A stretch of DNA of 64,000 bases from Pseudoflavitalea rhizosphaerae (GCF_003991355.1 NZ_RCSU01000020.1:1-64000); one strand, 5' to 3'. Counted from the stretch's first letter, positions 36,163 through 45,870 are shown. Program-made: numbers and translations. Notes: a model not told the origin generated them from the letters alone.

Positions 36163-37932
36163 TTATTTGTATCCTGGATTTTGCTCCAACTTCTTGTTGG
36201 CATCCATTTCAGATTTGGGCACAGGCCACAATTCATCTTTGTTCTCCTGGTACACTACCTGTTGGGTAGTGAAATATTTTACTGCTTCTGCATGATTGTA
36301 GATCGGCGTATAGCTTTCATCGAAACCGGTAATCACTTCCTTTGTCCAGGCTTTTGCATCCCTGTTAAGGTAGATCACTCCGTTCATTACTGTTTTGGCA
36401 ATATTCCAGCGACGGAGATCGTACCATCTCAGGCCATCATTAGCCAGTTCCACTTTACGCTCATAGCGCAGCGCTTTCCGCAGCTCCGCCTGTGTAAGGC
36501 CCGTTGGCAATTCAGGCATTTTAGCACGGCGACGGATCTTATTGATAGCTTCATATACTGTGTTATCGATATCATTGTCTTCAATCTTCGCCTCTGCATA
36601 CAGCAACAGCAATTCAGCAAAACGGAAGATGCCCACATTCAGGTCGGACACACCGCTCACAGAAGTAGAACTGAAATCAGCCAGATCGATAGGCTTGCGC
36701 CAGAGGTATCCGCTGAAAGACCTGTAAGCATTGGTGGCATCGTTATTGGCCACATTGGGAGCCGTTGGCGAAGTACCATTGATCACCGGCCAGTAATTCT
36801 TTACCTGGGGGAAGCTGGTAGCGGGTTCAAACTGGTAACCAACAAACCTGGAATGCGGACGCGCGCAATACATGTCCAGCCTGGGATCGCGGTTCTCGAA
36901 TGGTTTGGAGGCATCGTATTTGGGAGATTCCGTAATTGGCAGTCCGTCATCACACTGGAACGTATTGATGAGGTCTTGTGTCGGCCCCCAATAGCAAACA
37001 CCTTTGCCCAAACGTGATGCAGAATAGTATTGCTGGTTATGCGTATTGCCGGGAATATTCATATTGTACTCGGCTACCCAGATCCATTCTTTGCTGGATT
37101 TAAAACCCGCATGTCCGAAGATGTTAGACGGGTCCGGCTCTCCAACAGTATGGTCTTTCCCTACAAAATCAATGGAGCTGTTGAATTCAGTGAGCTCATG
37201 AACGCCGGCTGAAAGTGTAATGGCAGTATTGGCGGCTGTTGCAGCATCTTTATATTTTTTCGCATATAGCGCCACCCTTGCTTTCAGCATATAGGCCGCA
37301 ACGCGTGATGCCCTCACATTGCCGAACTGTGATTGAGAAATGGGGAGTTTATCAGCTATTGCTGTGAGCTCATCCAGGATGAATTGTTCCACTTCCGCTT
37401 TGGGTGATTGTGGCACACTGGCATTGCTCAGGTCAACTGAATGCGTAAGCAAGGGTACACCGCCGTACAGCTCGATCAGTTGTGAATAGCAATAAGCGCG
37501 CACAAAGCGGAGCTCAGCATCCAGTTGATCATAGGCAGTTTCCGTCATGCTGCTTTTTATCTTCTCCAAATTATCCAGCACAGTATGACAGCGGGCAATG
37601 GTTTGATAATGCAATTGCCAGGGTTTATTGGCCAGGGCATTGTCTGTTGTGATAGCACTGGTAATGGGTGAGGTGTAATTGTTTCCCGGCCTTGCATACC
37701 CGATATCAGTGATATTGTCCATTACATGCCAGATAGGCGTGTTGGACGCATCCAGTCTGCTGATGTTCTGATATGCCCCGAACAATCCCATTTCCGCTTC
37801 TTTTGCATTGGCAGGGAATGCTCCGGTAGATGGACCGTTGAGTGAAATAAGATCGGGTTTGCAGGAATTCAGGGTGATGATGGCCCCGATTGTAACTGCC
37901 GCAACCTTTGTTATATTATTAATGCGTTTCAT
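36163..37932 (-). CDS. SusD/RagB-family outer-membrane lipoprotein (set 2)
   Basis: 589 aa. Lipobox LNSC near residue 24, then TPR-like helices with ELRFVRAYCYSQLIELYGGV, the SusD hallmark, and the C-terminal LRYERKVELANDGLRWYDLR region. It would cap the SusC barrel encoded 5 bases upstream and bind the outer substrate. It heads the long minus-strand operon with its SusC partner. Confidence 0.93.
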   Translation of the reverse strand: MKRINNITKVAAVTIGAIITLNSCKPDLISLNGPSTGAFPANAKEAEMGLFGAYQNISRLDASNTPIWHVMDNITDIGYARPGNNYTSPITSAITTDNALANKPWQLHYQTIARCHTVLDNLEKIKSSMTETAYDQLDAELRFVRAYCYSQLIELYGGVPLLTHSVDLSNASVPQSPKAEVEQFILDELTAIADKLPISQSQFGNVRASRVAAYMLKARVALYAKKYKDAATAANTAITLSAGVHELTEFNSSIDFVGKDHTVGEPDPSNIFGHAGFKSSKEWIWVAEYNMNIPGNTHNQQYYSASRLGKGVCYWGPTQDLINTFQCDDGLPITESPKYDASKPFENRDPRLDMYCARPHSRFVGYQFEPATSFPQVKNYWPVINGTSPTAPNVANNDATNAYRSFSGYLWRKPIDLADFSSTSVSGVSDLNVGIFRFAELLLLYAEAKIEDNDIDNTVYEAINKIRRRAKMPELPTGLTQAELRKALRYERKVELANDGLRWYDLRRWNIAKTVMNGVIYLNRDAKAWTKEVITGFDESYTPIYNHAEAVKYFTTQQVVYQENKDELWPVPKSEMDANKKLEQNPGYK

Positions 37933-37937
37933 TGTTC

Positions 37938-40900
37938 TTAGAATTTAATGTCAATACCAAATGTGAAGACCTTAACCTGTGGATAGAAGTTTCCTCCTCC
38001 CAATGCCACACCATCAGATGCGTCTGCATCGAAGTTGATCTCAGGATCGTATCCTTCGTAGAAATTGGTTTTGGTGAAAACGTTCTGTCCATTCACATAG
38101 ATAAATGCTTTCTGCAAGCCTACCTTTTTCAGCAGCGTCTGAGGGATCTCATATCCGATCTGTACATTCTTCAAACGGAGATAAGCTGCACTGCGCATCC
38201 ACAAAGTGGAGTTCTGGGTGTTGTTGGTAGAAGTAACAGATACGCGGGGTAAAGAGGCATCTGTGTTTTCCGGCGTCCAGTAATCCAGTTGCCATGGTTT
38301 GATAGCGCTGGAATTGGCAGCAGGGATCACATAGTGCGAGTTCAGGTAGCCATCTACTTTACCAACACCCTGTACAAAGGCGCTCAGGCGAAACCCTTTC
38401 CATCCGAGATCGAGGTTACCGCCATAAGTGTAGCGGGGGATGGTGCTGCCGATGATCACTTTGTCGGCGTCTGTGATTTTACCATCTGGTGCAGGTTTGC
38501 CATCAGGACCCGTTGCGCCTGCAATGTCTTTGTAACGAACATCACCGGGCTTCAGGGTTCCGATCTGTGTGGGACCGTTATTGATCTCTTCCTGTGATTG
38601 ATACAAACCATCAGCAATATAACCATAGATAGAATTGATGGAATAGCCTTCCTGCTGACGGAGAAGATCACCTGAAGTTTGTCCTTTCATATCGATGATC
38701 TTATTCTTCACATCGGAGAGGTTGAATCCAACGCCGAATTGGAAATCGCCCCACCTGTTATCGTACCTGGCAGACACTTCCCAGCCTTTGTTGGAAACAA
38801 CTGCGGCATTTTGATATGGAGAAGCAAGTCCTGTAAGCTGAGAGGTATTCAACTTGAGCAGGATGCCATCGGTTCTTTTATCGTAGTAATCGAAGGTTAG
38901 GGAGAATTTGTTGAACAGGTTTGCATCAAATCCGATGCCTTTCATTTCTGTTTCTTCCCAGCGGAGATTTGGATTGGAAAGCGTGGTCTGCGTGATCATC
39001 TGGTAGATATTTCCACCCATGGAAACACTGCTCAGCGATAAGGCTTCTGCAAAAGGATAATAGGAGTTGCCGATATTCTGGTTACCGAGCTTACCCCATG
39101 ACCCGCGGATCTTCAGCATGTTCACAACAGGACTGAATTTATCCCAGAAGTCTTCTTTTGAAACCAACCAACCTGCAGAGAAGGACGGGAATGCTGCCCA
39201 GCGGTTATCTCCTGCAAAACGCGAAGTGCCATCGTACCTCAAATTGGCTTCAAACAGGTACTTGCCATTGAAGTTGTAGTTGAACCTGCCGAAACCTGAG
39301 ATGAGGATCCATTGGTTCTGGGTGCCGTTATTATCTTTTGTTGCGTCGTCTGCACCTGCGGTGAGTTGCTCATAGTTGTCGTACACGAAATCCCTTCTGT
39401 AACCGGAGAGGAGTTTTTCGTCGTAGGTTTCTCTTGAGGTGCCGGCCATCAGGCTGAAGTTGTGATCGCCGAAACTCTTTTGTGCCGTGGCCTGGAACTG
39501 GTAAGTGCCATAGAAATATCGGATGGCGGACTCTGTAAGTTCCGTGAAAGTATTGGCTGCACCTGCTTCTGAGCCATCTTCATAAAAAGTGGGTACACTT
39601 TTCCTGAAAGTATGCACATTGGCGGTCAGGTAACGTGGTGCAAACATACCGGTGAGTGATAACCAGTCAACCGGTTTGAAGTTCACGCTGAGATTTCCGT
39701 AGAACTCCAGTCTGTTTGTCTTGCGGTTGCCGCCGTCCTGGATATACCCTACGGGGTTGATCTTTACCCAGCCATCGGACCATTTGTCGCCATAACGGAT
39801 GGGGATATTCGTAGGCATCCTTCCCAGGTAATTCCAGATGGTGCCTTCATCGGCGATCTGTTTCCTGTTCTTGTTTGTCACCGCAACGTCAGCCTTGATA
39901 TTCCATTGTTTGTTGGGTGTGATATCGAGGTTATTGCGGAAGATATAGCGTTTGAAATTGGTGTTTTTGATTATGCCTTCCTGGTCAGTGTAGCTGAAGG
40001 AAGGGTTCACGCGAACGATACCGCTATTGGCCATCAGTGAAATGAAGTGGTTTTGCATCAATCCGCTTCCATCGAGGATGGCATCCTGCCAATCGTAATT
40101 TTTGGGATCGGCCTCATATTTCTTTCTGAAGGCTTCGATGTCTTCGTCGCTATAGATCTTGATATTGTTATCGTTCATGCTGGCGTCGTTGAACACCTTC
40201 ATGTAGGTGAGGCCATCCGTTACTTTGGGAATATCGGTGGGTGATTGTTTGCCTACAAATCCGCGGTAGTTCACTGATAATTTATCTTTTGCTCTCTTTG
40301 TGGTGATGAGGATCACACCATTGGCAGCGCGGGAGCCATAGATGGCGGAGGAGGCAGCATCTTTCAATACAGAAATAGACTCGATGAGGTTAACATCGAT
40401 ATCATCGATGGAACCAGCTACTCCGTCTATGATCACCAGCGGGTTACTGCTGGAGCCTCCGAAGGAGTTGATACCCCTGATGCGGATCTGTCCTCCATCT
40501 CCGCCGGGGGAACCGGTCTGCGATGTAACGGTTACGCCTGGGGCAAGCCCCTGTAATGCGTTGGAGGTGGATGTGTTGGGGCGTCTTTCAATTTGTTGAC
40601 TACCGATCACAGAAACGGATCCGGTGAGGTTTCCTTTTTTCTGTGTGCCGTAGCCCACCACCACTACTTCGTTGAGTCCGGCCACATCTTTCTTAAGTGC
40701 GACATTAATAATAGTGTTGTTGGCGATGGTCATTTCTTTTTCCAGGTAACCAACTGCAGAAAAGACCAGTGATGCTGCGGAAGCGGGCACATTCAGTGTA
40801 AACTCACCTTCGGCATTGGTGGTAGTGCCTGAGCCGGTGGGTCTAACGCTGATGCTCACCCCTTCGAGGGGTTTGTTTTGTTCGTCGGTAATTTTTCCGG

Positions 40901-41033
40901 TGATCTTTTTTGTCTGTGCAGCAGCTGGCACAGCAAAGAGAAGGAGCCAAACCAGGCCTGGGAGCCAAATTCCGGTTATTTTCCGGAAGGCGCTTTGCAG
41001 CTGAGTAATGGCAAAGCAGAGATTTTTTTTCAT
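37938..41033 (-). CDS. SusC/RagA TonB-dependent transporter (set 2)
   Basis: 1031 aa. Signal peptide ending at PAAAQ, CarboxypepD_reg-like domain (about 43-115, ITGKITDEQNKPLEGVSISV), TonB-box-like LNEVVVVGYGTQKKGNLTGS, plug (to about 235, with KDAASSAIYGSRAANG) and barrel. It has no STN domain, so it is not sigma/FecR controlled. It is the first gene of the 12-gene operon and faces the divergent DeoR-type gene across 407 bases, so DeoR-family control is likely. Confidence 0.94.
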   Translation of the reverse strand: MKKNLCFAITQLQSAFRKITGIWLPGLVWLLLFAVPAAAQTKKITGKITDEQNKPLEGVSISVRPTGSGTTTNAEGEFTLNVPASAASLVFSAVGYLEKEMTIANNTIINVALKKDVAGLNEVVVVGYGTQKKGNLTGSVSVIGSQQIERRPNTSTSNALQGLAPGVTVTSQTGSPGGDGGQIRIRGINSFGGSSSNPLVIIDGVAGSIDDIDVNLIESISVLKDAASSAIYGSRAANGVILITTKRAKDKLSVNYRGFVGKQSPTDIPKVTDGLTYMKVFNDASMNDNNIKIYSDEDIEAFRKKYEADPKNYDWQDAILDGSGLMQNHFISLMANSGIVRVNPSFSYTDQEGIIKNTNFKRYIFRNNLDITPNKQWNIKADVAVTNKNRKQIADEGTIWNYLGRMPTNIPIRYGDKWSDGWVKINPVGYIQDGGNRKTNRLEFYGNLSVNFKPVDWLSLTGMFAPRYLTANVHTFRKSVPTFYEDGSEAGAANTFTELTESAIRYFYGTYQFQATAQKSFGDHNFSLMAGTSRETYDEKLLSGYRRDFVYDNYEQLTAGADDATKDNNGTQNQWILISGFGRFNYNFNGKYLFEANLRYDGTSRFAGDNRWAAFPSFSAGWLVSKEDFWDKFSPVVNMLKIRGSWGKLGNQNIGNSYYPFAEALSLSSVSMGGNIYQMITQTTLSNPNLRWEETEMKGIGFDANLFNKFSLTFDYYDKRTDGILLKLNTSQLTGLASPYQNAAVVSNKGWEVSARYDNRWGDFQFGVGFNLSDVKNKIIDMKGQTSGDLLRQQEGYSINSIYGYIADGLYQSQEEINNGPTQIGTLKPGDVRYKDIAGATGPDGKPAPDGKITDADKVIIGSTIPRYTYGGNLDLGWKGFRLSAFVQGVGKVDGYLNSHYVIPAANSSAIKPWQLDYWTPENTDASLPRVSVTSTNNTQNSTLWMRSAAYLRLKNVQIGYEIPQTLLKKVGLQKAFIYVNGQNVFTKTNFYEGYDPEINFDADASDGVALGGGNFYPQVKVFTFGIDIKF

Positions 41034-41440
41034 ATCAGCTTTTAGTTTTTTGATGCTTACTAATTTTTTCCTCGGCCATCAACCCTCTTAAATTTTGTTT
41101 CATTTCAGTTAAAAAGAATTAATGTTTTGCAAAAGAATGATCAGGAATTAAACAAAACATTACCTGTTTGTAAACAAATTATTATGAATTGAGGCTTGGA
41201 AAAGAGCAATCGTGGTAGAATTTGGCTCAGAAAACCCGATATTTGCTTTCATTTGAGCCGTGAACCTTAACCAAATGTAAAGTAATTTAACTAAATTAAA
41301 CAATATTAAATAAAAAGAAAGGAATTTAAAGTGTAGTGTGCCGGAAAGCTGTTGATATTTTTTACCAAATCGTAAACTCTTTGCAAGACTTTGAAAATAT
41401 TAGGAAATATTGGCAATTTTGTGAAATATAACTTTATTGT
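41034..41440. promoter_or_regulatory. Divergent promoter region between susC and DeoR-type gene
   Basis: These 407 AT-rich bases hold no gene. They must carry the promoters for the long minus-strand operon and the plus-strand regulator. An inverted repeat AATGTTTTG/CAAAACATT (41121-41129 and 41153-41161) and a small palindrome TGTTTGTAAACA (41165-41176) are candidate operators. No clean TAnnTTTG Bacteroidota -7 box was found for the susC side. Confidence 0.55.
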
Positions 41441-42208
41441 ATGAAAACGATCACAGACAGGCATCAGTTCATCCTGAAGAAACTAGCGGAAAAGGGGCAG
41501 GTAAGCATTCCCCAACTGATGGATGAAATGAAAGTGAGCGGTGTTACCATCCGGAAAGACCTGAAGCTGTTGGAAGAAAAAAAGCTCCTCTTCCGCACCC
41601 GCGGCGGAGGCTCCATCAACAATCCTTACGCTATCGAGCGACCCATCGATGAAAAAGAGTTTATCAAATCCGATGAAAAGAAGAAGATAGCGAAAGCCGC
41701 CCTTGGCCTCATCGGTCAGAACGACTCCATTATAATAGGATCAGGCACTACTGTTTTTGAAGTAGCCCGGCAACTGCATCCCGAAAAAAGATTGATCGCT
41801 ATCACACCTGCATTGAAAGTAGCGCTGGAACTGATCAACCGTCCGAATGTTGAAATACTGCAGCTGGGCGGCCTCGTGCACCAAAGCTCATCCTCCACAG
41901 CAGGATCTTTTGCCGAAAGGGTTTTGGACGAACTCACCTGCGGAGTGCTCTTTATTGGCGTAGATGGCATCGACCTGGAACATGGACTTACCATCACCAA
42001 TATCGTGGAAGCGAGCCTGAATCAGAAAATGATCAAACTGGCGCAGACAGTAGTGGTTTGTGCAGACAGTTCAAAATTCGATCGCAGGGGACTGGGAAAG
42101 ATCTGCAACCTGGATCAGATCGATTATATCATTACAGATGGAGAAGTGAGCAGGGAAACGGTAAATAAGATCGAGAAGGCAGGTGTGAAAGTGGTGATAG
42201 CGGAATAA
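41441..42208 (+). CDS. DeoR/GlpR-family transcriptional regulator
   Basis: 255 aa. N-terminal DeoR winged helix (about 6-57, with QVSIPQLMDEMKVSGVTIRK and LRTRGG-like LLFRTRGGG), then a DeoRC sugar-phosphate-binding domain (IIGSGTTVFEVARQL, VDGIDLEHGLTITN, CADSSKFDRRGLGKI). Family members sense phosphorylated sugars or polyols and usually repress. This suits control of the divergent operon by a kinase product made inside it. It ends 27 bases before a strong bidirectional terminator. Confidence 0.92.
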   Translation: MKTITDRHQFILKKLAEKGQVSIPQLMDEMKVSGVTIRKDLKLLEEKKLLFRTRGGGSINNPYAIERPIDEKEFIKSDEKKKIAKAALGLIGQNDSIIIGSGTTVFEVARQLHPEKRLIAITPALKVALELINRPNVEILQLGGLVHQSSSSTAGSFAERVLDELTCGVLFIGVDGIDLEHGLTITNIVEASLNQKMIKLAQTVVVCADSSKFDRRGLGKICNLDQIDYIITDGEVSRETVNKIEKAGVKVVIAE

Positions 42209-42235
42209 CCATTGCTGTAGTAGCATTTCAAAAAT

Positions 42236-42269
42236 AAACCCGGACAGTAGAATAATGCTGTCCGGGTTT
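42236..42269. terminator. Bidirectional terminator between DeoR-type and CvfB-like genes
   Basis: AAACCCGGACAG and CTGTCCGGGTTT form a perfect 12-bp stem around a 10-base loop, flanked by A-rich sequence on the left and a T-run on the right. It serves the two convergent genes. Confidence 0.85.
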
Positions 42270-42298
42270 TATATGAAAAATGATACAATAATTTTGCT

Positions 42299-43144
42299 CT
42301 ATTGCTCTATCAGCTTGATCCCTGTTTGTGTAAATTCTATCTTCCTCGCTTTGTACAAATTACCCGTCGTCATCTTAAAGACCTTTTTACTCATTCCGAA
42401 GAACTCATAAATATATTCCGGGCTTGATTTATCATTGTATGGCAGATAGCCGTTGTTCTCTTCCAGCAATCGTAATACTTTGCCTGTTTCGTCTTCCACG
42501 CGCTGGTAGCCAGGTTTTCCAACACCTACGTCGATCTTATTTTCTTCCCGGATGTTCTTGATATAGCCTTTAACTTTATCGCCTACCGTGATCTGCTGGA
42601 AAATATCATTGAAGTGAAGAACGCCAGTGTGCTTGTTGTTGATGATGACAGCATAGCCGATATCCGTTCTCCGGTAGATCAACAAGTCTACTTGTTCCAG
42701 TTCTTTTACTGTCAGCAGATCATTGGACAAACCATGTTCTATTTTTTCAGTTGCCGCTACGCGGCCTGTCTGTTCATCCAGGAAGATCTTCACCAGGTAG
42801 CTGCCGCCAACGCGCATACCGGTCAACTGTTTTGATTTGGGAACGAAAATATCTTTCATCAAACCCCAGTCCATAAATGCGCCATGCGGCGTAACTGAAA
42901 CTACGGGCAGGTAAACGATATCGCCCACAACGCCCTTTGGGCGCTGGGTGGTGGCAATCAGGCGGTCTTCAGAATCGTGATAAACAAATACATTCAGTGT
43001 ATCGCCTACTTTCACGCCTTCCGGAATGAATCTTTTTGGCAGCAGCACAACATCCTTACCCTCCCCCAGGTACATGCCGAAATCGAATGCACGGGCCACT
43101 TTTAAACGATTGAACTCTCCAACTTTTATCATGCTGTCTGCCAT
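42299..43144 (-). CDS. CvfB-like S1-domain RNA-binding protein
   Basis: 281 aa. It has the CvfB/YitL arrangement: S1-like domains in series (LPVVSVTPHGAFMDWGLMKD and GYAVIINNKHTGVLHFNDIF) and a C-terminal winged helix (YLPYNDKSSPEYIYEFFGMS, then KKVFKMTTGNLYKARKIEF). Members bind RNA and influence gene expression and virulence traits in Firmicutes; the role in Bacteroidota is little studied. The start could be residue 5 (43132). It is probably a single-gene unit. Confidence 0.87.
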   Translation of the reverse strand: MADSMIKVGEFNRLKVARAFDFGMYLGEGKDVVLLPKRFIPEGVKVGDTLNVFVYHDSEDRLIATTQRPKGVVGDIVYLPVVSVTPHGAFMDWGLMKDIFVPKSKQLTGMRVGGSYLVKIFLDEQTGRVAATEKIEHGLSNDLLTVKELEQVDLLIYRRTDIGYAVIINNKHTGVLHFNDIFQQITVGDKVKGYIKNIREENKIDVGVGKPGYQRVEDETGKVLRLLEENNGYLPYNDKSSPEYIYEFFGMSKKVFKMTTGNLYKARKIEFTQTGIKLIEQ

Positions 43145-43194
43145 AAACCGGTTTTGTGCAAAGAAACAGCAATTTGGTAAGACAAGAATAAATC

Positions 43195-43581
43195 TTATGC
43201 CCTGACCAAAACACTTCCAACAGCCATATCATGCATAGCTCTTCTTTCCGGATTTGAATTGATGGTAAGAAATGATATCCAGCCCAGGCATAGCTTCATT
43301 ATGTACCTGAACAGAGCCTGAACAATATTGATCCTGCTGCTTGCATTTCCATATCTTCTGACGCGGATGCCCATGATAAGATTGCCCATTGTTGCGCCAA
43401 TGGCTGTACACAGCGGTTCATATACGATCCATATGGCAATGAAAATGCTGATCCGGACCCAGTCCGGAGGATTGTTTGCCCTGTCAAGCAGATTGGCTGC
43501 AAGAATAGTAGCTCCGATAAGCAGAATCAAGTCGATAAAAGTAGACTTGATGCGGTCTGCAAGCAATGGGTAATTTTCCAT
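43195..43581 (-). CDS. RDD-family membrane protein
   Basis: 128 aa with three membrane segments. The first contains the family motif in LADRIKSTFIDLILLIGATI, and an Arg-rich GIRVRRYG loop and RRAMHDMAVGSVLV at the end are typical. RDD proteins are small inner-membrane proteins of uncertain, possibly transport-related, function. It is not clearly linked to its neighbours. Confidence 0.85.
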   Translation of the reverse strand: MENYPLLADRIKSTFIDLILLIGATILAANLLDRANNPPDWVRISIFIAIWIVYEPLCTAIGATMGNLIMGIRVRRYGNASSRINIVQALFRYIMKLCLGWISFLTINSNPERRAMHDMAVGSVLVRA

Positions 43582-43704
43582 ATTCAGGTTTTAAGGGCCA
43601 GATGGGGCTGAATACTGGCGAAGTACAAACTTTGAACACCTCAATCGTTTCTTTTGTTATCAATCCCGTAACAGTACCATAAAATTCAGATAGCATACCA
43701 GCGA

Positions 43705-43712
43705 TACTTTTG
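43705..43712 (+). promoter_or_regulatory. Possible Bacteroidota -7 box (TACTTTTG)
   Basis: TACTTTTG matches the TAnnTTTG consensus exactly and lies 16 bases before the PAP2 start. No good -33 TTTG partner is seen at the usual spacing, so confidence is low. Confidence 0.3.
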
Positions 43713-43728
43713 GGCGCAACTCAACCAT

Positions 43729-44385
43729 ATGCCCAACAACCCTGGAAATCTTTTCAAGCAGTACACATTGATCCTGATCTGCCCGCTTCTCCTGATCCTG
43801 TGCTGCTTCACCAAAACCACTTCATTCCTTGGCGCTAATTTTTTTCATTGTCCATTACTGGATTGGTGGTTCACTCACTTCACGCATCTTGGAGATGGCA
43901 TTGTAGTGATCCTGCTGGTTAGCTGTTACTTCATTGTGAAGAAAACCACGCTCGCAATAAAGCTGCTGGTCACATTTCTTTTTTCGGGTCTGCTTGTACA
44001 ATTGCTCAAGGCTTTGTTCCAGGCTCCGAGACCCAAAACATTCTTTCCGGAAAATTTCTACCAATATTTCATCGAAGGGGTTACACACAGCGGCTTTGCC
44101 AGTTTCCCATCCGGGCACACCACAACTGCCTTTGCAGTAGCAGCCATGCTCAGCATGAATACTGGCAGCAAGCCTGTTTGCATCCTTAGTTTCGTAGCAG
44201 CCATCCTGGTCGGTTACTCACGCATTTACCTGGGTCAGCATTTTGTTGAAGATGTGGCAACGGGCATTATCATTGGCGTTGCCAGTTCCATCTTCATCGA
44301 TCACGGTTATAAATCTTATATTGTAAAAGGAAGAGCCGCAAGAAAAAATCCATCCAACCGATATGAACGGCCTGCCGCCATCTGA
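43729..44385 (+). CDS. PAP2-family phosphatase
   Basis: 218 aa with about six membrane segments. The three PAP2 motifs are present: KALFQAPRPK, PSGHTTTAF and SRIYLGQHFVEDV. Such enzymes remove phosphate from lipid phosphates such as undecaprenyl pyrophosphate, phosphatidic acid or lipid A. Its end overlaps the start of a GT39/ArnT-like gene by 23 bases, so they are translationally coupled and likely modify envelope lipids together. Confidence 0.9.
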   Translation: MPNNPGNLFKQYTLILICPLLLILCCFTKTTSFLGANFFHCPLLDWWFTHFTHLGDGIVVILLVSCYFIVKKTTLAIKLLVTFLFSGLLVQLLKALFQAPRPKTFFPENFYQYFIEGVTHSGFASFPSGHTTTAFAVAAMLSMNTGSKPVCILSFVAAILVGYSRIYLGQHFVEDVATGIIIGVASSIFIDHGYKSYIVKGRAARKNPSNRYERPAAI

Positions 44386-45868
44386 TCATAAAAGGAACAC
44401 GGTCCTGCTGATCATTATTTCGTCCATTATCAGGTTATTGCTAAGTGGAATAGTGGAATTGAATAATGACGAAGTGTATTATTGGACTTACGCCAAAGCG
44501 CTTCAATGGAATTATTTCGATCATCCTCCGATGGTTGGTGTTTGCATCCGCTTTTTTACTGCCGGACTACATTGGAACCATGAGTTCTTCATTCGCCTGG
44601 CTTCCGTAATGGGTGCAGCCATCAGCACCTGGCTGATCTATCTTTCCGGCAGGTCCCTGAAAAATGAACTGACAGGCTGGATTGCCGCCTGCCTCTTCAC
44701 CGCCTCTTTTTATAGCAGTGTTATTGCCGGACTGCTGATCCTGCCTGATTCTCCGCAAATGGTTTTCTGGATGCTGAGTGTATACCTGATGATCCGGATC
44801 ACCGGCAGCAAGTCCGGCTCATTTATCAATGTCAGTCTTATCCTTCTTGGCATCAGCATCGGGCTTTGTACCCTGAGCAAGGTACATGGGATCTTCTGCT
44901 GGTTTGGGTTTGGCGGATATATCCTCTTTCACAAAAGAACCTTACTCAAAAATCCATTTCTCTACATCAGCGTCTTGATCACTTTGGGCATGCTGGCTCC
45001 ATCATTCCTTTGGACCATCAGCAACAAAATGAGCACAGTGGATTATCATGGCAGCCGCATCCTCATCCGGCATTTTCAGTTCGACAGTTTTATCAGGGAA
45101 TTACTCGGGTCCTTTGCTTACAATAACCCGTTGAATGTAATTCTGCTGGTTGCTTCATTGATTGCGCTTAAATGGAAAAATTATTCCCTGGTCCTCTGGC
45201 TGGGCCTTCCATTAGTCCTGACAGTACTCTTCCTTTCCCTTTTCAACGATACATTGCCGCATTGGAGCGGCCCTGCCCACAGTACATTGATACTGCTGAC
45301 AGCCGCCCACCTCAGTGAGGTCAATTCACGAAAAGTAAAAAAATGGACAACCGCCAGTATCAGCCTCACAACAATGGCGCTGCTCATGGCGGTCTGCATC
45401 ATCAATTACTGGCCCGGGACCCCTGGCAGCAAATCAATGCCCGAATTTGGAAAAAATGATATTACCCTCGATATGAGTGGCTGGCGTGCTTTCGGAAAAG
45501 ACTTCAGTAGGTTGTATAAAGATGAAAAGAATCCCGCAAAAGACAGTCCCCGCTTCATTTTCAGCAATTACTGGTTTCCGGCAGCCCATCTCGATTTCTA
45601 TGTGGCCCGCCCCCTGGGCCTTCACCTGAAAGCCGTTGGCGATATCAATGCGATCCACCATTTCGCCTGGCTGAATAAAAAGCTTCCGGAACTGAAGCCT
45701 GGAGAAGACGCTTACTATATCGGTATTTCCAATTTTTATGAGCCCGTTCCGGAAGCAATAACAAAACAATTCAGCGAAGTGACCGAGCCCATTTCAATTC
45801 CACAAACAAGAAATGGAAAACCTGCCAGGTATTTCTATGTGTACAGATTGAAGGGATATCAACCTTAG
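44363..45868 (+). CDS. GT39/ArnT-like membrane glycosyltransferase
   Basis: 501 aa with a dozen hydrophobic segments. The N-terminal loop LNNDEVYYWTYAKALQWNYF followed by DHPPMV matches the acidic catalytic loop of PMT/ArnT-type GT-C glycosyltransferases. These transfer sugars from polyprenyl-phosphate donors to lipid A, glycolipids or proteins at the outer face of the inner membrane. Its coupling with the PAP2 gene suggests the pair acts on lipid-linked sugars. It converges on the GH53 gene with a 2-base gap and no visible terminator. Confidence 0.87.
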   Translation: MNGLPPSDHKRNTVLLIIISSIIRLLLSGIVELNNDEVYYWTYAKALQWNYFDHPPMVGVCIRFFTAGLHWNHEFFIRLASVMGAAISTWLIYLSGRSLKNELTGWIAACLFTASFYSSVIAGLLILPDSPQMVFWMLSVYLMIRITGSKSGSFINVSLILLGISIGLCTLSKVHGIFCWFGFGGYILFHKRTLLKNPFLYISVLITLGMLAPSFLWTISNKMSTVDYHGSRILIRHFQFDSFIRELLGSFAYNNPLNVILLVASLIALKWKNYSLVLWLGLPLVLTVLFLSLFNDTLPHWSGPAHSTLILLTAAHLSEVNSRKVKKWTTASISLTTMALLMAVCIINYWPGTPGSKSMPEFGKNDITLDMSGWRAFGKDFSRLYKDEKNPAKDSPRFIFSNYWFPAAHLDFYVARPLGLHLKAVGDINAIHHFAWLNKKLPELKPGEDAYYIGISNFYEPVPEAITKQFSEVTEPISIPQTRNGKPARYFYVYRLKGYQP

Positions 45869-45870
45869 CA

